From contig CATNCP010000005.1 of the NCBI GenBank assembly GCA_950096615.1, positions 1-64,000 of the forward strand: a DNA stretch of 64,000 nucleotides, written 5' to 3'. A model generated the notes under the pieces. It was given only the letters and a program-made list of their open reading frames with translations, did no database searches and had not been told where the DNA came from. Positions 7,861-16,274 of this stretch are shown in pieces (position 1 is the stretch's first letter; each line of letters opens with the position of its first letter). A program made the position numbers and the translations under genes. This DNA comes from an uncultured Kangiella sp. Its GTDB lineage: Bacteria; Pseudomonadota; Gammaproteobacteria; Enterobacterales; Kangiellaceae.

Positions 7861-9535
7861 GCAACTTTATGTTTACGACACCACGCTACGTGACGGTGCT
7901 CAATACAGAGGCATTAGCTTTTCGCTTCAAGACAAGCTCAAGATCACGCAGCTGCTGGATAATTTTGGTGTTGATTATATCGAAGGTGGATGGCCAGGCT
8001 CCAACCCTAAAGACGAGGCGTATTTTAAGCACGCTAAAAACCTCGGTCTTAAGCATGCAAAATTAGTGGCGTTTGGTTCTACACGAAAGCCCATGCTAGA
8101 GGTTGATAATGACCCGCAAATTCAGTCGTTACTTTCTGCTAATACGCCAGCAGTGGCATTGGTCAGTAAATTTTGGACGTTTCATATTGAGACAGTATTA
8201 CGGACTGACTTAACACAAAACCTCAGTATGATTTACGATAGTGTTGCCTTCTTCAAAGCTCATGGCCGTGAAGTTGTACTAGATGCTGAGCATTTTTTTG
8301 ATGGTTTTAAAGATAATCAGGACTATACATTTCAGTGCATCGAGGCAGCAGTAAGAGCTGGTGTAGACAACTTAACTTTGTGCGACACCAACGGCGGAAG
8401 TATGCCGCAAGATATTGAGTATGCTGTCAAAGCAGTCCGCAATAAGTTTCCAACACTATCCTTAGGAATCCACTGTCATAACGATTGTGAGCTGGCTGTT
8501 GCCAATAGTTTGTCAGCCGTTAAATCAGGCGTGAGCTTACTACAGGGAACGATTAACGGTTACGGCGAACGATGCGGTAATGCCAACTTAATTTCGTTAC
8601 TAGCAAACCTGTTGTTGAAGCAAAGTTTTAACCAAGAGTTTGGCCTAAATTCTGATATCACAAGTGAGCGTTTATCTGACTTGTCTAAAGAGATAGCCGA
8701 TATCGCCAACATACCACTCAAGGCTGATGCTGCGTATGTTGGTGATAATGCTTTTAGTCATAAAGGTGGTATCCACGTTGCTGCTATCGCTAAAGCCTCA
8801 CAGACTTATGAACATCTTAATCCTAGCTTAGTCGGTAACCAACGCGAGATTACTATTTCTGAGTTATCGGGCAAATCAAACGTTCAGCTTCAAGCCCAAA
8901 AGCTTGGCCTAGATGTATCGCGTAATTTTCAACAAGTACTCGACAGTATTAAGGCGTTAGAGAAGAAGGGGCTAACGCTAGAAAACGCGCCCGGATCTTT
9001 TGAAATGCTGGTACGAAAGCAGGATAAATCTTATCAGCCACACTTTACTGTGCTTAGTATGCAAGTTGGGGTCAACGATATGAACGCATCAACTCAACCC
9101 AATGCCGATACGTGTACCGCAACAGTTAAAGTTCGAGTTAAAAATAAAATTGCACATGTAGTTGAAGAGGCTTCTGGTCCGGTTGACGCGCTTAATCTAG
9201 CATTTAAAAAAGCATTAACGAGTTTTTTCCCACAGGTTCAAGCCATGCAACTGACCGACTATAAAGTATCTATTCTTGATCCTGAAAAGGCCTCAGCGGC
9301 AACCACTCGGGTGTGGATACAATCTTGCTACAAAGACTTCATTGCGAATGATCAGTGCTGGGCGACCATCGGTTGCTCCGACAATATCATAAAAGCTAGC
9401 GCACAAGCTTTAATTGATAGCTATCAATTATTTTTAATAAAACACAACCATTTATCGCAGAACTCAGCACACCAATCTGCGCAACATAGATTTTCAGATT
9501 TAGACAATGAGGTGACACACAATGGCCACAATTAA
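7853..9535 (+). CDS. cimA: (R)-citramalate synthase, CimA type
   Basis: A 560-residue member of the isopropylmalate/homocitrate/citramalate synthase family. The HMGL-like TIM barrel opens with YDTTLRDGAQYRG and VDYIEGGWPGSNPKD. The WPGSNPKD motif is characteristic of the citramalate branch (TIGR00977-like) as opposed to LeuA. Metal ligands appear in GIHCHNDCELAVANS, and GGIHVAAI closes the barrel. The C-terminal third is the LeuA-type allosteric domain (after SFEMLVRKQ). The predicted reaction is pyruvate plus acetyl-CoA to citramalate, feeding 2-oxobutyrate through LeuCDB and bypassing threonine deaminase. Its place between ilvM and ilvE supports a role in isoleucine synthesis. It overlaps both neighbours (eight and 14 bases). 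Confidence 0.88.
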   Translation: MSKQLYVYDTTLRDGAQYRGISFSLQDKLKITQLLDNFGVDYIEGGWPGSNPKDEAYFKHAKNLGLKHAKLVAFGSTRKPMLEVDNDPQIQSLLSANTPAVALVSKFWTFHIETVLRTDLTQNLSMIYDSVAFFKAHGREVVLDAEHFFDGFKDNQDYTFQCIEAAVRAGVDNLTLCDTNGGSMPQDIEYAVKAVRNKFPTLSLGIHCHNDCELAVANSLSAVKSGVSLLQGTINGYGERCGNANLISLLANLLLKQSFNQEFGLNSDITSERLSDLSKEIADIANIPLKADAAYVGDNAFSHKGGIHVAAIAKASQTYEHLNPSLVGNQREITISELSGKSNVQLQAQKLGLDVSRNFQQVLDSIKALEKKGLTLENAPGSFEMLVRKQDKSYQPHFTVLSMQVGVNDMNASTQPNADTCTATVKVRVKNKIAHVVEEASGPVDALNLAFKKALTSFFPQVQAMQLTDYKVSILDPEKASAATTRVWIQSCYKDFIANDQCWATIGCSDNIIKASAQALIDSYQLFLIKHNHLSQNSAHQSAQHRFSDLDNEVTHNGHN

Positions 9536-10472
9536 TCCACCACAACATATATGGTTCAATGGTAAAACAGTACCCTGGCAAGACGCTCAAGTTCATGTCT
9601 TAAGCCATGCGATTCACTACGGTTCTTCCGTATTTGAAGGTATCCGCTGTTACGAAACCAGCAAAGGCCCTGCTTTTTTTAGGCTAAGAGAGCACGTAGA
9701 GCGTTTGTACCTTTCGGCAAAGATATACCGTATGAATATTCCATACTCTTTTGATGAATTGCTACAAGCATGTCATGAAGTTGTCAGTAAAAATGATTTA
9801 AGCAATGCCTATCTACGTCCTGTCGCTTTTTTTGGATATGGTTCGATTGGCGTTAACCCTGAACAAAATCCAGTTGAGGTTTCTATCGCTGCCTTTCCCT
9901 GGGATTCTTATCTGGGTAATGAGTCTATTGAAAACGGCGTTGATGTTTGTATTTCCTCTTGGAATCGCGTCGCTCCTAACACGATCCCGGCAGCAGCTAA
10001 AGCTGGTGGTAATTATTTATCTTCTCAACTAATTGTCGAAGAAGCCACGCGCAAAGGTTACGTCGAAGGTATCGCGTTGGATGTTAATGGCTATATCTCA
10101 GAAGGCTCGGGGGAAAATGTATTTGTGGTTAAAGATAACACTTTATACACACCACCGTTTACGGCTTCTATCTTGCCGGGAATCACCCGTGACACGGTTA
10201 TGACGCTAGCCCGAAAAATGGGTTACGACGTTATAGAACAGAATATGACTCGAGAGGCACTGTATCTAGCGGACGAAGCCTTCATGACAGGTACAGCAGC
10301 GGAAATTGTGCCCATAAAAAGTGTTGATGACTTATTGGTCGGTTCGGGTTCTCGTGGGCCTATCACTCAACAATTGCAACACGCTTTTTTTGGCCTCTTC
10401 AAAGGCACCACTCCTGATGAGCATGGCTGGCTTGAGGTGGTTGATACTGTAAAGGACAAAGCTTATGCCTGA
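9522..10472 (+). CDS. ilvE: Branched-chain amino acid aminotransferase
   Basis: A 316-residue class IV PLP aminotransferase that makes Val, Ile and Leu from their 2-oxo acids with glutamate. It shows [19 protein letters not shown], then [14 protein letters not shown], and the PLP phosphate-binding [20 protein letters not shown] (interrupted here for length). [12 protein letters not shown] and [12 protein letters not shown] complete the signature. The length is the usual one. The start overlaps the end of the citramalate synthase gene, and its own end overlaps ilvD by eight bases. Confidence 0.94.
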   Translation: MATINPPQHIWFNGKTVPWQDAQVHVLSHAIHYGSSVFEGIRCYETSKGPAFFRLREHVERLYLSAKIYRMNIPYSFDELLQACHEVVSKNDLSNAYLRPVAFFGYGSIGVNPEQNPVEVSIAAFPWDSYLGNESIENGVDVCISSWNRVAPNTIPAAAKAGGNYLSSQLIVEEATRKGYVEGIALDVNGYISEGSGENVFVVKDNTLYTPPFTASILPGITRDTVMTLARKMGYDVIEQNMTREALYLADEAFMTGTAAEIVPIKSVDDLLVGSGSRGPITQQLQHAFFGLFKGTTPDEHGWLEVVDTVKDKAYA

Positions 10473-12291
10473 TTATCGTTCAAAGCGCTCAACTCATGGC
10501 CGCAATATGGCCGGTGCTCGTGCCTTATGGCGAGCGACTGGCGTAAAAGATGATGACTTCGGTAAACCCATCATTGCCGTATGTAATTCATTCACTCAAT
10601 TCGTTCCAGGCCATGTTCACTTGAAAGATATGGGGCAGCTGGTCGCGCGTGAAATTGAAAAGGCTGGTGGCATAGCCAAAGAGTTTAATACCATCGCAGT
10701 TGATGATGGTATCGCCATGGGGCATGAAGGGATGCTGTACTCCCTACCGTCACGCGAAATTATTGCTGACTCTGTTGAGTACATGGCAAACGCCCATTGT
10801 GCTGATGCGTTGGTCTGTATTTCTAACTGCGACAAAATTACGCCGGGAATGTTGTTGGCAGCAATGCGCCTTAATATCCCCGCGATCTTTGTCTCGGGAG
10901 GCCCCATGGAAGCAGGCAAAACCAAGCTTTCCGCTCAATTAATCAAACTTGATCTGGTCGATGCCATGGTTGCAGCCGCCGATGACTCCATCAGCGATGA
11001 AGACAGTGAGCAAGTCGAGCGCAGCGCTTGTCCTACGTGTGGCTCATGCTCTGGAATGTTTACAGCAAATTCCATGAATTGCTTAACGGAGGCGTTGGGG
11101 CTTGCTCTACCTGGTAACGGCTCGCTATTAGCCACCCATGCTTCGCGCAAACACTTGTTCTTAAAAGCTGGGCGACAGATTGTTGAGCTCTGCAAAAGCT
11201 ATTATCAAAACGACGACCACTCGGTGCTGCCACGGAATATTGCCAACCGAAAATCATTTTTTAACGCCATGAGTCTGGATATCGCTATGGGCGGCTCTAC
11301 CAATACGGTCCTGCATCTTCTAGCTGCAGCCTATGAGGGAGAGGTCGACTTCTCGCTGCAAGATATTGATCGGTTATCGCGACAAGTTCCGAACCTCTGT
11401 AAAGTAGCGCCCGCCACCAAAAACTACCATATGGAAGATGTTCATCGTGCCGGTGGCGTTATGGCAATTCTGGGTGAGCTTAAGCGTGCAAACTTACTAA
11501 ACTCTAACCAACCGACCGTGTTGCAAAAAACCATTGGCAACGTTATTGATGAGTGGGACATCATCACCGCCAAGAGTGATGCCATAAAGAAGCTGTATCG
11601 CGCTGGGCCAGCAGGAATTCCAACTCAGCAAGCCTTTAGCCAAGATTGCCACTATGACACGCTTGACGATGATCGTGAGCATGGTTGCGTTCGGAGCATT
11701 GATAACGCCTACAGTAAAGATGGGGGCTTGGCTGTGCTTTACGGCAACCTGGCTCCTAATGGTAGCATCATTAAAACCGCGGCAGTCCCTGAGCGGTTAT
11801 TAAGCTTTACTGGACCAGCTCGCGTTTTCGAATGCCAAGACAGCGCGGTTGAAGCAATCTTAGGTAACCAGATCCAAAAAGGTGATGCCGTGATTATCCG
11901 CTACGAAGGGCCCTCTGGTGGCCCCGGTATGCAAGAAATGCTGTACCCAACCAGTTATTTAAAATCTAAAGGGCTTGATCAAGATTGCGCCTTAATCACT
12001 GATGGCCGATTCTCTGGCGGTACATCAGGCTTGTCGATAGGTCACGTATCGCCCGAAGCCGCTAGTGAAGGCATGATTGGCTTAGTTGAGGATGGCGATA
12101 TTGTTCACATAGACATTCCCAGTAGGCTTTTGGAATTGCAGGTAAAACCGTCAATATTAGAGTCGCGCCGACGTCAGCAATCAGAGAAAGCTTGGCAGCC
12201 CTACTCTAGAAATAGACACGTTTCTACCTCACTGAAAGTCTACGCCAGACATGCGTTGAGTGCCGACAAAGGCGCTGTGCGAGTAGTCTAG
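10465..12291 (+). CDS. ilvD: Dihydroxy-acid dehydratase
   Basis: A 608-residue Fe-S dehydratase of the IlvD/Edd family, catalysing the third common step of Val/Ile synthesis. Cluster and Mg motifs are visible: [34 protein letters not shown], and near the C-terminus [19 protein letters not shown]. The length is close to the 616 residues of the Escherichia coli enzyme. It is the last gene of the operon and is followed by a strong terminator at 12302. Confidence 0.95.
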   Translation: MPDYRSKRSTHGRNMAGARALWRATGVKDDDFGKPIIAVCNSFTQFVPGHVHLKDMGQLVAREIEKAGGIAKEFNTIAVDDGIAMGHEGMLYSLPSREIIADSVEYMANAHCADALVCISNCDKITPGMLLAAMRLNIPAIFVSGGPMEAGKTKLSAQLIKLDLVDAMVAAADDSISDEDSEQVERSACPTCGSCSGMFTANSMNCLTEALGLALPGNGSLLATHASRKHLFLKAGRQIVELCKSYYQNDDHSVLPRNIANRKSFFNAMSLDIAMGGSTNTVLHLLAAAYEGEVDFSLQDIDRLSRQVPNLCKVAPATKNYHMEDVHRAGGVMAILGELKRANLLNSNQPTVLQKTIGNVIDEWDIITAKSDAIKKLYRAGPAGIPTQQAFSQDCHYDTLDDDREHGCVRSIDNAYSKDGGLAVLYGNLAPNGSIIKTAAVPERLLSFTGPARVFECQDSAVEAILGNQIQKGDAVIIRYEGPSGGPGMQEMLYPTSYLKSKGLDQDCALITDGRFSGGTSGLSIGHVSPEAASEGMIGLVEDGDIVHIDIPSRLLELQVKPSILESRRRQQSEKAWQPYSRNRHVSTSLKVYARHALSADKGAVRVV

Positions 12292-12301
12292 TCTTAAGCT
12301 C

Positions 12302-12335
12302 TCCCCAGAGCACGACCTTTAGCTCTGGGGATTTT
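12302..12335 (+). terminator. Terminator after ilvD
   Basis: A perfect 10-bp stem (12302-12311 with 12322-12331, core CCCCAGAGC/GCTCTGGGG) closes a 10-base loop and is followed by TTTT. It ends the ilv operon and separates it from the unrecognised cassette. Confidence 0.75.
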
Positions 12336-12463
12336 CGCTGAGGCTGTAAGTCATATTTGCAAGTATTGACATGTCCAACAACCTGGAATAGCATTAAAAG
12401 TAACCAACGGGATTGTTGGGCAAAGGACTTTTAAACCAGTACAAGGAATACAAGGAGTATAGT

Positions 12464-13252
12464 ATGGCTGGATCAAAAGAGGCCGTTGAATTGGCCACTC
12501 ACCTACCGGAAATTGGTTTTCCGGAATTTACCACCAAGCTTGTCAGCGATGTTTTCGATTCATTGATAGCGTCTAACCTGCGTCAAACTGAAGCTTATGT
12601 TGAGCTGTTGAAGCAAACCGGAAAAACTCTCAAAGACTTCATCAATGATACTCGTGATGATATTAGCGGCGAGATGTTGCTTCAGTTCTTGGGCAAAGTT
12701 CTTGGAGCAGATAGTGACAATGAGCGTCCTGATATCAAGGTAGGAGACTCATTATCAGCACCGCAAGCTAGCGCTTTGAACGATGCACTAGAAGTAAAAG
12801 ATGCTGATATTACTAGCGACAATAAAGTTGCGGCAGCCGGGAATGTGACCGAAAATAAGTTTCAAAGCATACTCGATGCCATCGCTAACCGTCTTGCTGC
12901 GGACAAATATACCCTGCTTAAAGAAATGGTTAGACAAGGTTTATTGCGCCTCGTGGTTGAGAACGGTGAAATTGAAACTCGCCTTACCTTTAACACTTAT
13001 GGCTCGTCTTATTACCAAAATCGTTCTACCGATTACAACCGCAAAGACTTTAATTTCCGTGCTAAAGCCAAAACAGGCGGATTACTGTCAGGATGGGTTA
13101 AGGCATCAGCTTCAACGTCTTATAACAGTGTAAAAGTTTCAACCGCTACTAAAACTGACATAGACCGTTCTAGCAGCAGCGTTCAGATTTATGGTCGTGT
13201 TTATATCAACTTTAAAACTGATTACTTACCTCTAGATCAAGACGAAGGTTAG
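12464..13252 (+). CDS. Unrecognised protein, cassette gene 1 (paralogue of the next gene)
   Basis: A 262-residue protein with no family I can name. The ATG at 12464 has AAGGAG six bases upstream, so I prefer it to an upstream start at 12413. The N-terminal half is helical (FPEFTTKLVSDVFDSLIASN). An acidic linker follows at about residues 85-130, then a second helical piece (LKEMVRQGLLRLVVENGEIETRL). The C-terminus is rich in Ser, Thr, Tyr and Lys and looks like beta strands, ending YGRVYINFKTDYLPL. There is no signal peptide or membrane span. The next gene repeats the same plan, so both descend from a duplication. The first three bases after the stop lead straight into that gene. Confidence 0.8.
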   Translation: MAGSKEAVELATHLPEIGFPEFTTKLVSDVFDSLIASNLRQTEAYVELLKQTGKTLKDFINDTRDDISGEMLLQFLGKVLGADSDNERPDIKVGDSLSAPQASALNDALEVKDADITSDNKVAAAGNVTENKFQSILDAIANRLAADKYTLLKEMVRQGLLRLVVENGEIETRLTFNTYGSSYYQNRSTDYNRKDFNFRAKAKTGGLLSGWVKASASTSYNSVKVSTATKTDIDRSSSSVQIYGRVYINFKTDYLPLDQDEG

Positions 13253-13256
13253 TTAA

Positions 13257-14081
13257 ATGTCTAACGATAATTTAACTCCTATTGATATGGGTTTCGCCGA
13301 GTTCGTGGCGAAACTCATCTCTGAGGTTTTTGATGCAGTGGTAACCTCGCAAGCGGAGCAACAAGAAAAGTTACAAGAACTGCATGAATTGATGGCGTTA
13401 CCAGAAGAGCTATTCGTTGATCACTTATTACAGCAAAATTCTTTTTTGCAGCAGGTCGATGATTTACTTTATGCTCACTTCCCTACCGAAAAAGAGCAAC
13501 AACCCCACGGTATTTACGCTGGTGCACCCTACAAACCTAAAACAAGTCGTACACCAGAAAGTCCCGCTATTTTTGAGCAGCTTGGTGTTAAATTAACCAA
13601 GTCAGATTTTGATCAAAGTGACAAAGTCTTGACCGAAGAAGGTGTTTTGAAAGTTTATCGTAAAGCGGCCACCCCTTACGCCGTGCAAAAGCGAAATATT
13701 ATTTCAAAACTGATCGAGCAAGGCCTGTCCAATATTGTCGTTGATAGCGGAAAAATCAATGCCAAGCTAACTTTTAGTACGAGCATGACAGGCTCAAACG
13801 ATGATGATAGCGCTGAAGCCACACCCGAAGCGGAACTGGCCAATGTGAGTCAGCCGAGACTTAACCCAAGTCTGTTTAGTAGTAACCTATCTCGCGCACA
13901 TGTCGTAACTGGCATTCAACCGATTCAACCTATTAACCGCTACGTAGGGCTACTCAAACCTGATCTTAACAAACAGGTTAGACTTAAAGTAAAGCAAGCT
14001 AGCAATAAATCACCACAAGATGTTGAAGCTAAAAGTAATATTTTTAGCGAAGTGGAACTTCACTTTAAGACCATACGATAA
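13257..14081 (+). CDS. Unrecognised protein, cassette gene 2 (paralogue of gene 1)
   Basis: A 274-residue protein that starts four bases after gene 1 ends, with GAAGG upstream. It repeats the landmarks of gene 1: GFAEFVAKLISEVFDAVVTS matches the gene 1 N-terminal helix, IISKLIEQGLSNIVVDSGK matches LLKEMVRQGLLRLVVENGE, and both end with a strand of the type V-x-F/H-F-KT. The middle differs and carries a proline-rich segment (GAPYKPKTSRTPESP). It is soluble by composition. The function is unknown. Two diverged copies side by side suggest a hetero-oligomer. Confidence 0.8.
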   Translation: MSNDNLTPIDMGFAEFVAKLISEVFDAVVTSQAEQQEKLQELHELMALPEELFVDHLLQQNSFLQQVDDLLYAHFPTEKEQQPHGIYAGAPYKPKTSRTPESPAIFEQLGVKLTKSDFDQSDKVLTEEGVLKVYRKAATPYAVQKRNIISKLIEQGLSNIVVDSGKINAKLTFSTSMTGSNDDDSAEATPEAELANVSQPRLNPSLFSSNLSRAHVVTGIQPIQPINRYVGLLKPDLNKQVRLKVKQASNKSPQDVEAKSNIFSEVELHFKTIR

Positions 14082-14093
14082 TCGGCGATTGAT

Positions 14094-14801
14094 ATGGCTG
14101 AGTTAAATATTGATGACGTTTTGCTTCTTATCCATGGCGAGATTGCAACCGCAGTAAATAGCGCTGAAATTTATGGCCATAGTCCCGGCATAAAGTTATC
14201 GAATATTCGTGTTCGTATGGGACAAGAGAACTCTCACGAAGTTGATAGTGCAGACTCTAGCATTTCACTCAATACCCAGCGCTTCCCCCCAGCCCAAGAC
14301 GGTTGGTTGATTGATGTCAGTTATAATCCTTCCGAACAAGAGGCTCAGGATCAGAAGGTTATCCAAGGCGAAATATTACCAAGCCATGTATCATCTTTTT
14401 TTGCCAAAGCTTCTGTCGATAACATTAGCAGTGTCGGCCCCAAATACCGACAATACCTTAAAAAACTTAATATCAAAACGATTCAAGATTTGGCAGAATT
14501 TGAGCCCGATGATTTATACGTCGAACACCCTTCTCTATCCAACAGTCAGTTACGTGGCTTTCAAAGCCTGGCTCGCTTAGCACTATCCATTCCAGAGTCT
14601 TCTATTCCCGAAAGCTTACTCACCATTAGCTTTGGACAGCTCGTTGATATCATTTGGAAAAAAGCTAATGACTCTCGTCTTAGCGATATTCCACAACAAA
14701 CGCTTGATAGGATCTCTCGATGGCTACAGCAGTTAGAAGTCTGTCTAGATAATAATTACTTTAATGACCTTACCTTGAAGATTATCATCGCTCAGAAGTA
14801 A
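14094..14801 (+). CDS. Unrecognised protein with helix-hairpin-helix-like segment, cassette gene 3
   Basis: A 235-residue protein starting 12 bases after gene 2. Residues about 105-150 (VDNISSVGPKYRQYLKKLNI, then KTIQDLAEFEPDDL) have the form of a helix-hairpin-helix pair. Such pairs are seen in DUF4332-like and Rad51 N-terminal domains, where 'I-x-x-V/I-G-x-x-Y/A-x-x-L' hairpins bind DNA or proteins. The N-terminal part (IDDVLLLIHGEIATAVNSAE) is helical. There is no catalytic motif, signal peptide or membrane span. Its constant spacing to genes 1 and 2 makes it the third member of one transcription unit. A role with genes 1 and 2 is inferred from context only. Confidence 0.75.
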   Translation: MAELNIDDVLLLIHGEIATAVNSAEIYGHSPGIKLSNIRVRMGQENSHEVDSADSSISLNTQRFPPAQDGWLIDVSYNPSEQEAQDQKVIQGEILPSHVSSFFAKASVDNISSVGPKYRQYLKKLNIKTIQDLAEFEPDDLYVEHPSLSNSQLRGFQSLARLALSIPESSIPESLLTISFGQLVDIIWKKANDSRLSDIPQQTLDRISRWLQQLEVCLDNNYFNDLTLKIIIAQK

Positions 14802-15139
14802 TACTTATAACTTAACAACGGTTAGGCAAAAAAAAGCGGTTGTTAACTTAATAACAATGTGCATAAAACCATAATATGAGCAAAAATTAAAACCATATAC
14901 TGAGCTTGCAAGGGTTCAGAATGATTACAAACGCTATAACTATTACAATCATTACGACTACCTAATAGCATACTTAAAATAGCTATTATTTAAACAATTT
15001 CAGATAGTTACCCCCATAAATAGACACTATGTTCAATGGAGAGAAAAGCACTCTTTAATTCTACTGGGGCCCGAGATGATTCCAGCCAAATCTCCAGAAG
15101 ATGGCCGATGACTCCAGAGTAACTTTGCACTGGTTGGAA
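14802..15139. other. Intergenic region after the three-gene cassette
   Basis: No gene is seen in these 338 bases. TTAACAAC at 14812-14819 is mirrored at 14839-14846 around a run of eight A. On the minus strand this gives an AT-rich hairpin and a T-run, which could be a weak terminator between the two convergent transcription units. The rest is AT-rich without features I can support. Confidence 0.4.
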
Positions 15140-15583
15140 CTAAAACTTCACTAAAGATATTTTATTAAGGATCTTTGACCAATGAGTGAAGGTTTCATTT
15201 CCAAAATGAAACACAAGACCTTCAAAGGACTCTTGACCCTTCCCGTCAATATTATCATCAATCAGGATGTCACCTTTTAAGAGACCTTTGTTAGAGCAGA
15301 TAATTAATCGTTCGGTAGCTTCGAAGCCTAAGTGATTCTCTACCCATAATCGTTTTTCAGTATAACTAAGAGGGTTTCGATTAGAAGGCGCTGTCAAAAT
15401 ATAAACGTCATGCTTTTCGCTTAGCTCTTTAAAGGCGTCAATAGCACCATCTATGGGCTCAAGATTCTCAAAGAACTGCGGTAAAGATTGAGGATACGTC
15501 ACATCGGGCTGATGGCTTTTTACCTCTGCAAAGGCTTTGTCATAATCGGCTAGAACGCCATCCATATCAACATAAATAATCAT
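15140..15583 (-). CDS. 5'(3')-deoxyribonucleotidase-like HAD hydrolase
   Basis: A HAD-superfamily phosphatase of 147 residues from the ATG at 15583. The nucleophile motif is YVDMDGVLADYDKAF at the N-terminus. Motif II is YILTAPSNRN. The C-terminal motif is DILIDDN with the acidic metal ligands. This is the pattern of the NT5C (5'-nucleotidase, deoxy) family, small cytoplasmic enzymes that dephosphorylate deoxynucleotides. The same frame is open further upstream to 15652, but that would overlap most of the end of the neighbouring gene. The ATG at 15583 lies ten bases past that gene's stop, giving a tight two-gene unit. The real substrate is unproven. Confidence 0.75.
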   Translation of the reverse strand: MIIYVDMDGVLADYDKAFAEVKSHQPDVTYPQSLPQFFENLEPIDGAIDAFKELSEKHDVYILTAPSNRNPLSYTEKRLWVENHLGFEATERLIICSNKGLLKGDILIDDNIDGKGQESFEGLVFHFGNETFTHWSKILNKISLVKF

Positions 15584-15593
15584 TTCTTGCCTG

Positions 15594-15851
15594 CTACCGC
15601 TTAAGAGATAGTATTGTATCAAATCGTGGCTGCTCAGGTTGAGTATGAGCAAGTGAGCGGTAATTTAGTCTAAAGTACTCTGTCCCAGCCCGAATCAGCT
15701 GTATGGATTCTAGCCTGTCCATATCCTGAGGTATCTGAGGGTTCATTTCCGAAATCTCGCCGTTTCGATGGTCGAGGATTTGAAGCTTAAGACCGCTAGG
15801 GTGCGATAGAGTTTTGCTTTGGGGTGAGTATGTCCATTCCTTTTGATTCAT
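15594..15851 (-). CDS. Unrecognised 85-residue protein
   Basis: An 85-residue protein preceded by AGGAAT. It has no recognised domain, signal peptide or membrane span. The central part (GEISEMNPQIPQDMDRLESI) is acidic and probably helical. What makes it a real gene is a second, broken copy at 23718-23956 on the same strand. Between the two copies amino acid changes are conservative (ILDHRNGEISE versus ILNHWSGEISE; DRLESIQLIRAG versus NRLKSIQLIKAG). It starts the two-gene unit with the nucleotidase. Confidence 0.6.
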   Translation of the reverse strand: MNQKEWTYSPQSKTLSHPSGLKLQILDHRNGEISEMNPQIPQDMDRLESIQLIRAGTEYFRLNYRSLAHTQPEQPRFDTILSLKR

Positions 15852-15935
15852 TGTGAATTCCTAAATCTAACCAAGTGCTGAGAATTTTAACACAGGGTAA
15901 CGATCAAATAGTGTTAGGTATCTGAAATTACGAGA
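15687..15935 (-). repeat. Diverged long direct repeat, copy A
   Basis: This segment covers most of the 85-residue gene plus about 80 bases of its upstream flank. It aligns without large gaps to 23792-24030 on the same strand; by eye roughly three quarters of positions agree. The two copies bracket the Rhs locus. Confidence 0.7.
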
Positions 15936-16274
15936 AGTGTTTCACGAAATATTAAGTTGGCTAGGTGTTATTTGCAAAGCCTAATAAGCCTTAAATAGCT
16001 ATGCATAATGTCTCCGAAACTTCAACATGCTTTAGATATCAGCCTCTACTTATATACCTACATTATTGATAACAAGATTAAATGATTGTGCCCAATGTTT
16101 ATCAATGTATGAAGGAAGTTGAGGCGGCAAGGAAATTAAATAAATCCCTTAAAAATAAGGTCTGTATAAATCGAGTTTCTTGAATTTAATTGGTAATTGA
16201 CATAGAGTACTTCTTTGGCAAGGAGGCTGAGTCATTAGAGCTTCTTTTTATTAGTGACGATTTACGAGGGAACG
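15852..16274. other. Intergenic region upstream of the Rhs gene
   Basis: The first 80 bases belong to the direct repeat. The remainder is strongly AT-rich, with no tRNA, terminator or convincing reading frame. It should hold the divergent promoters for the 85-residue gene and the Rhs gene, but I cannot pick -35/-10 pairs with confidence. Confidence 0.4.

Noticed and set aside
10617-11257. Minus-strand open frames within ilvD
   Set aside because: Antisense shadows of a highly conserved gene; no signals of their own.
14941-14970. ATTACAATCATTAC shared with the region near 53025 as a regulatory box
   Set aside because: A 14-base AT-rich match between two unrelated intergenic regions is not convincing without more copies.
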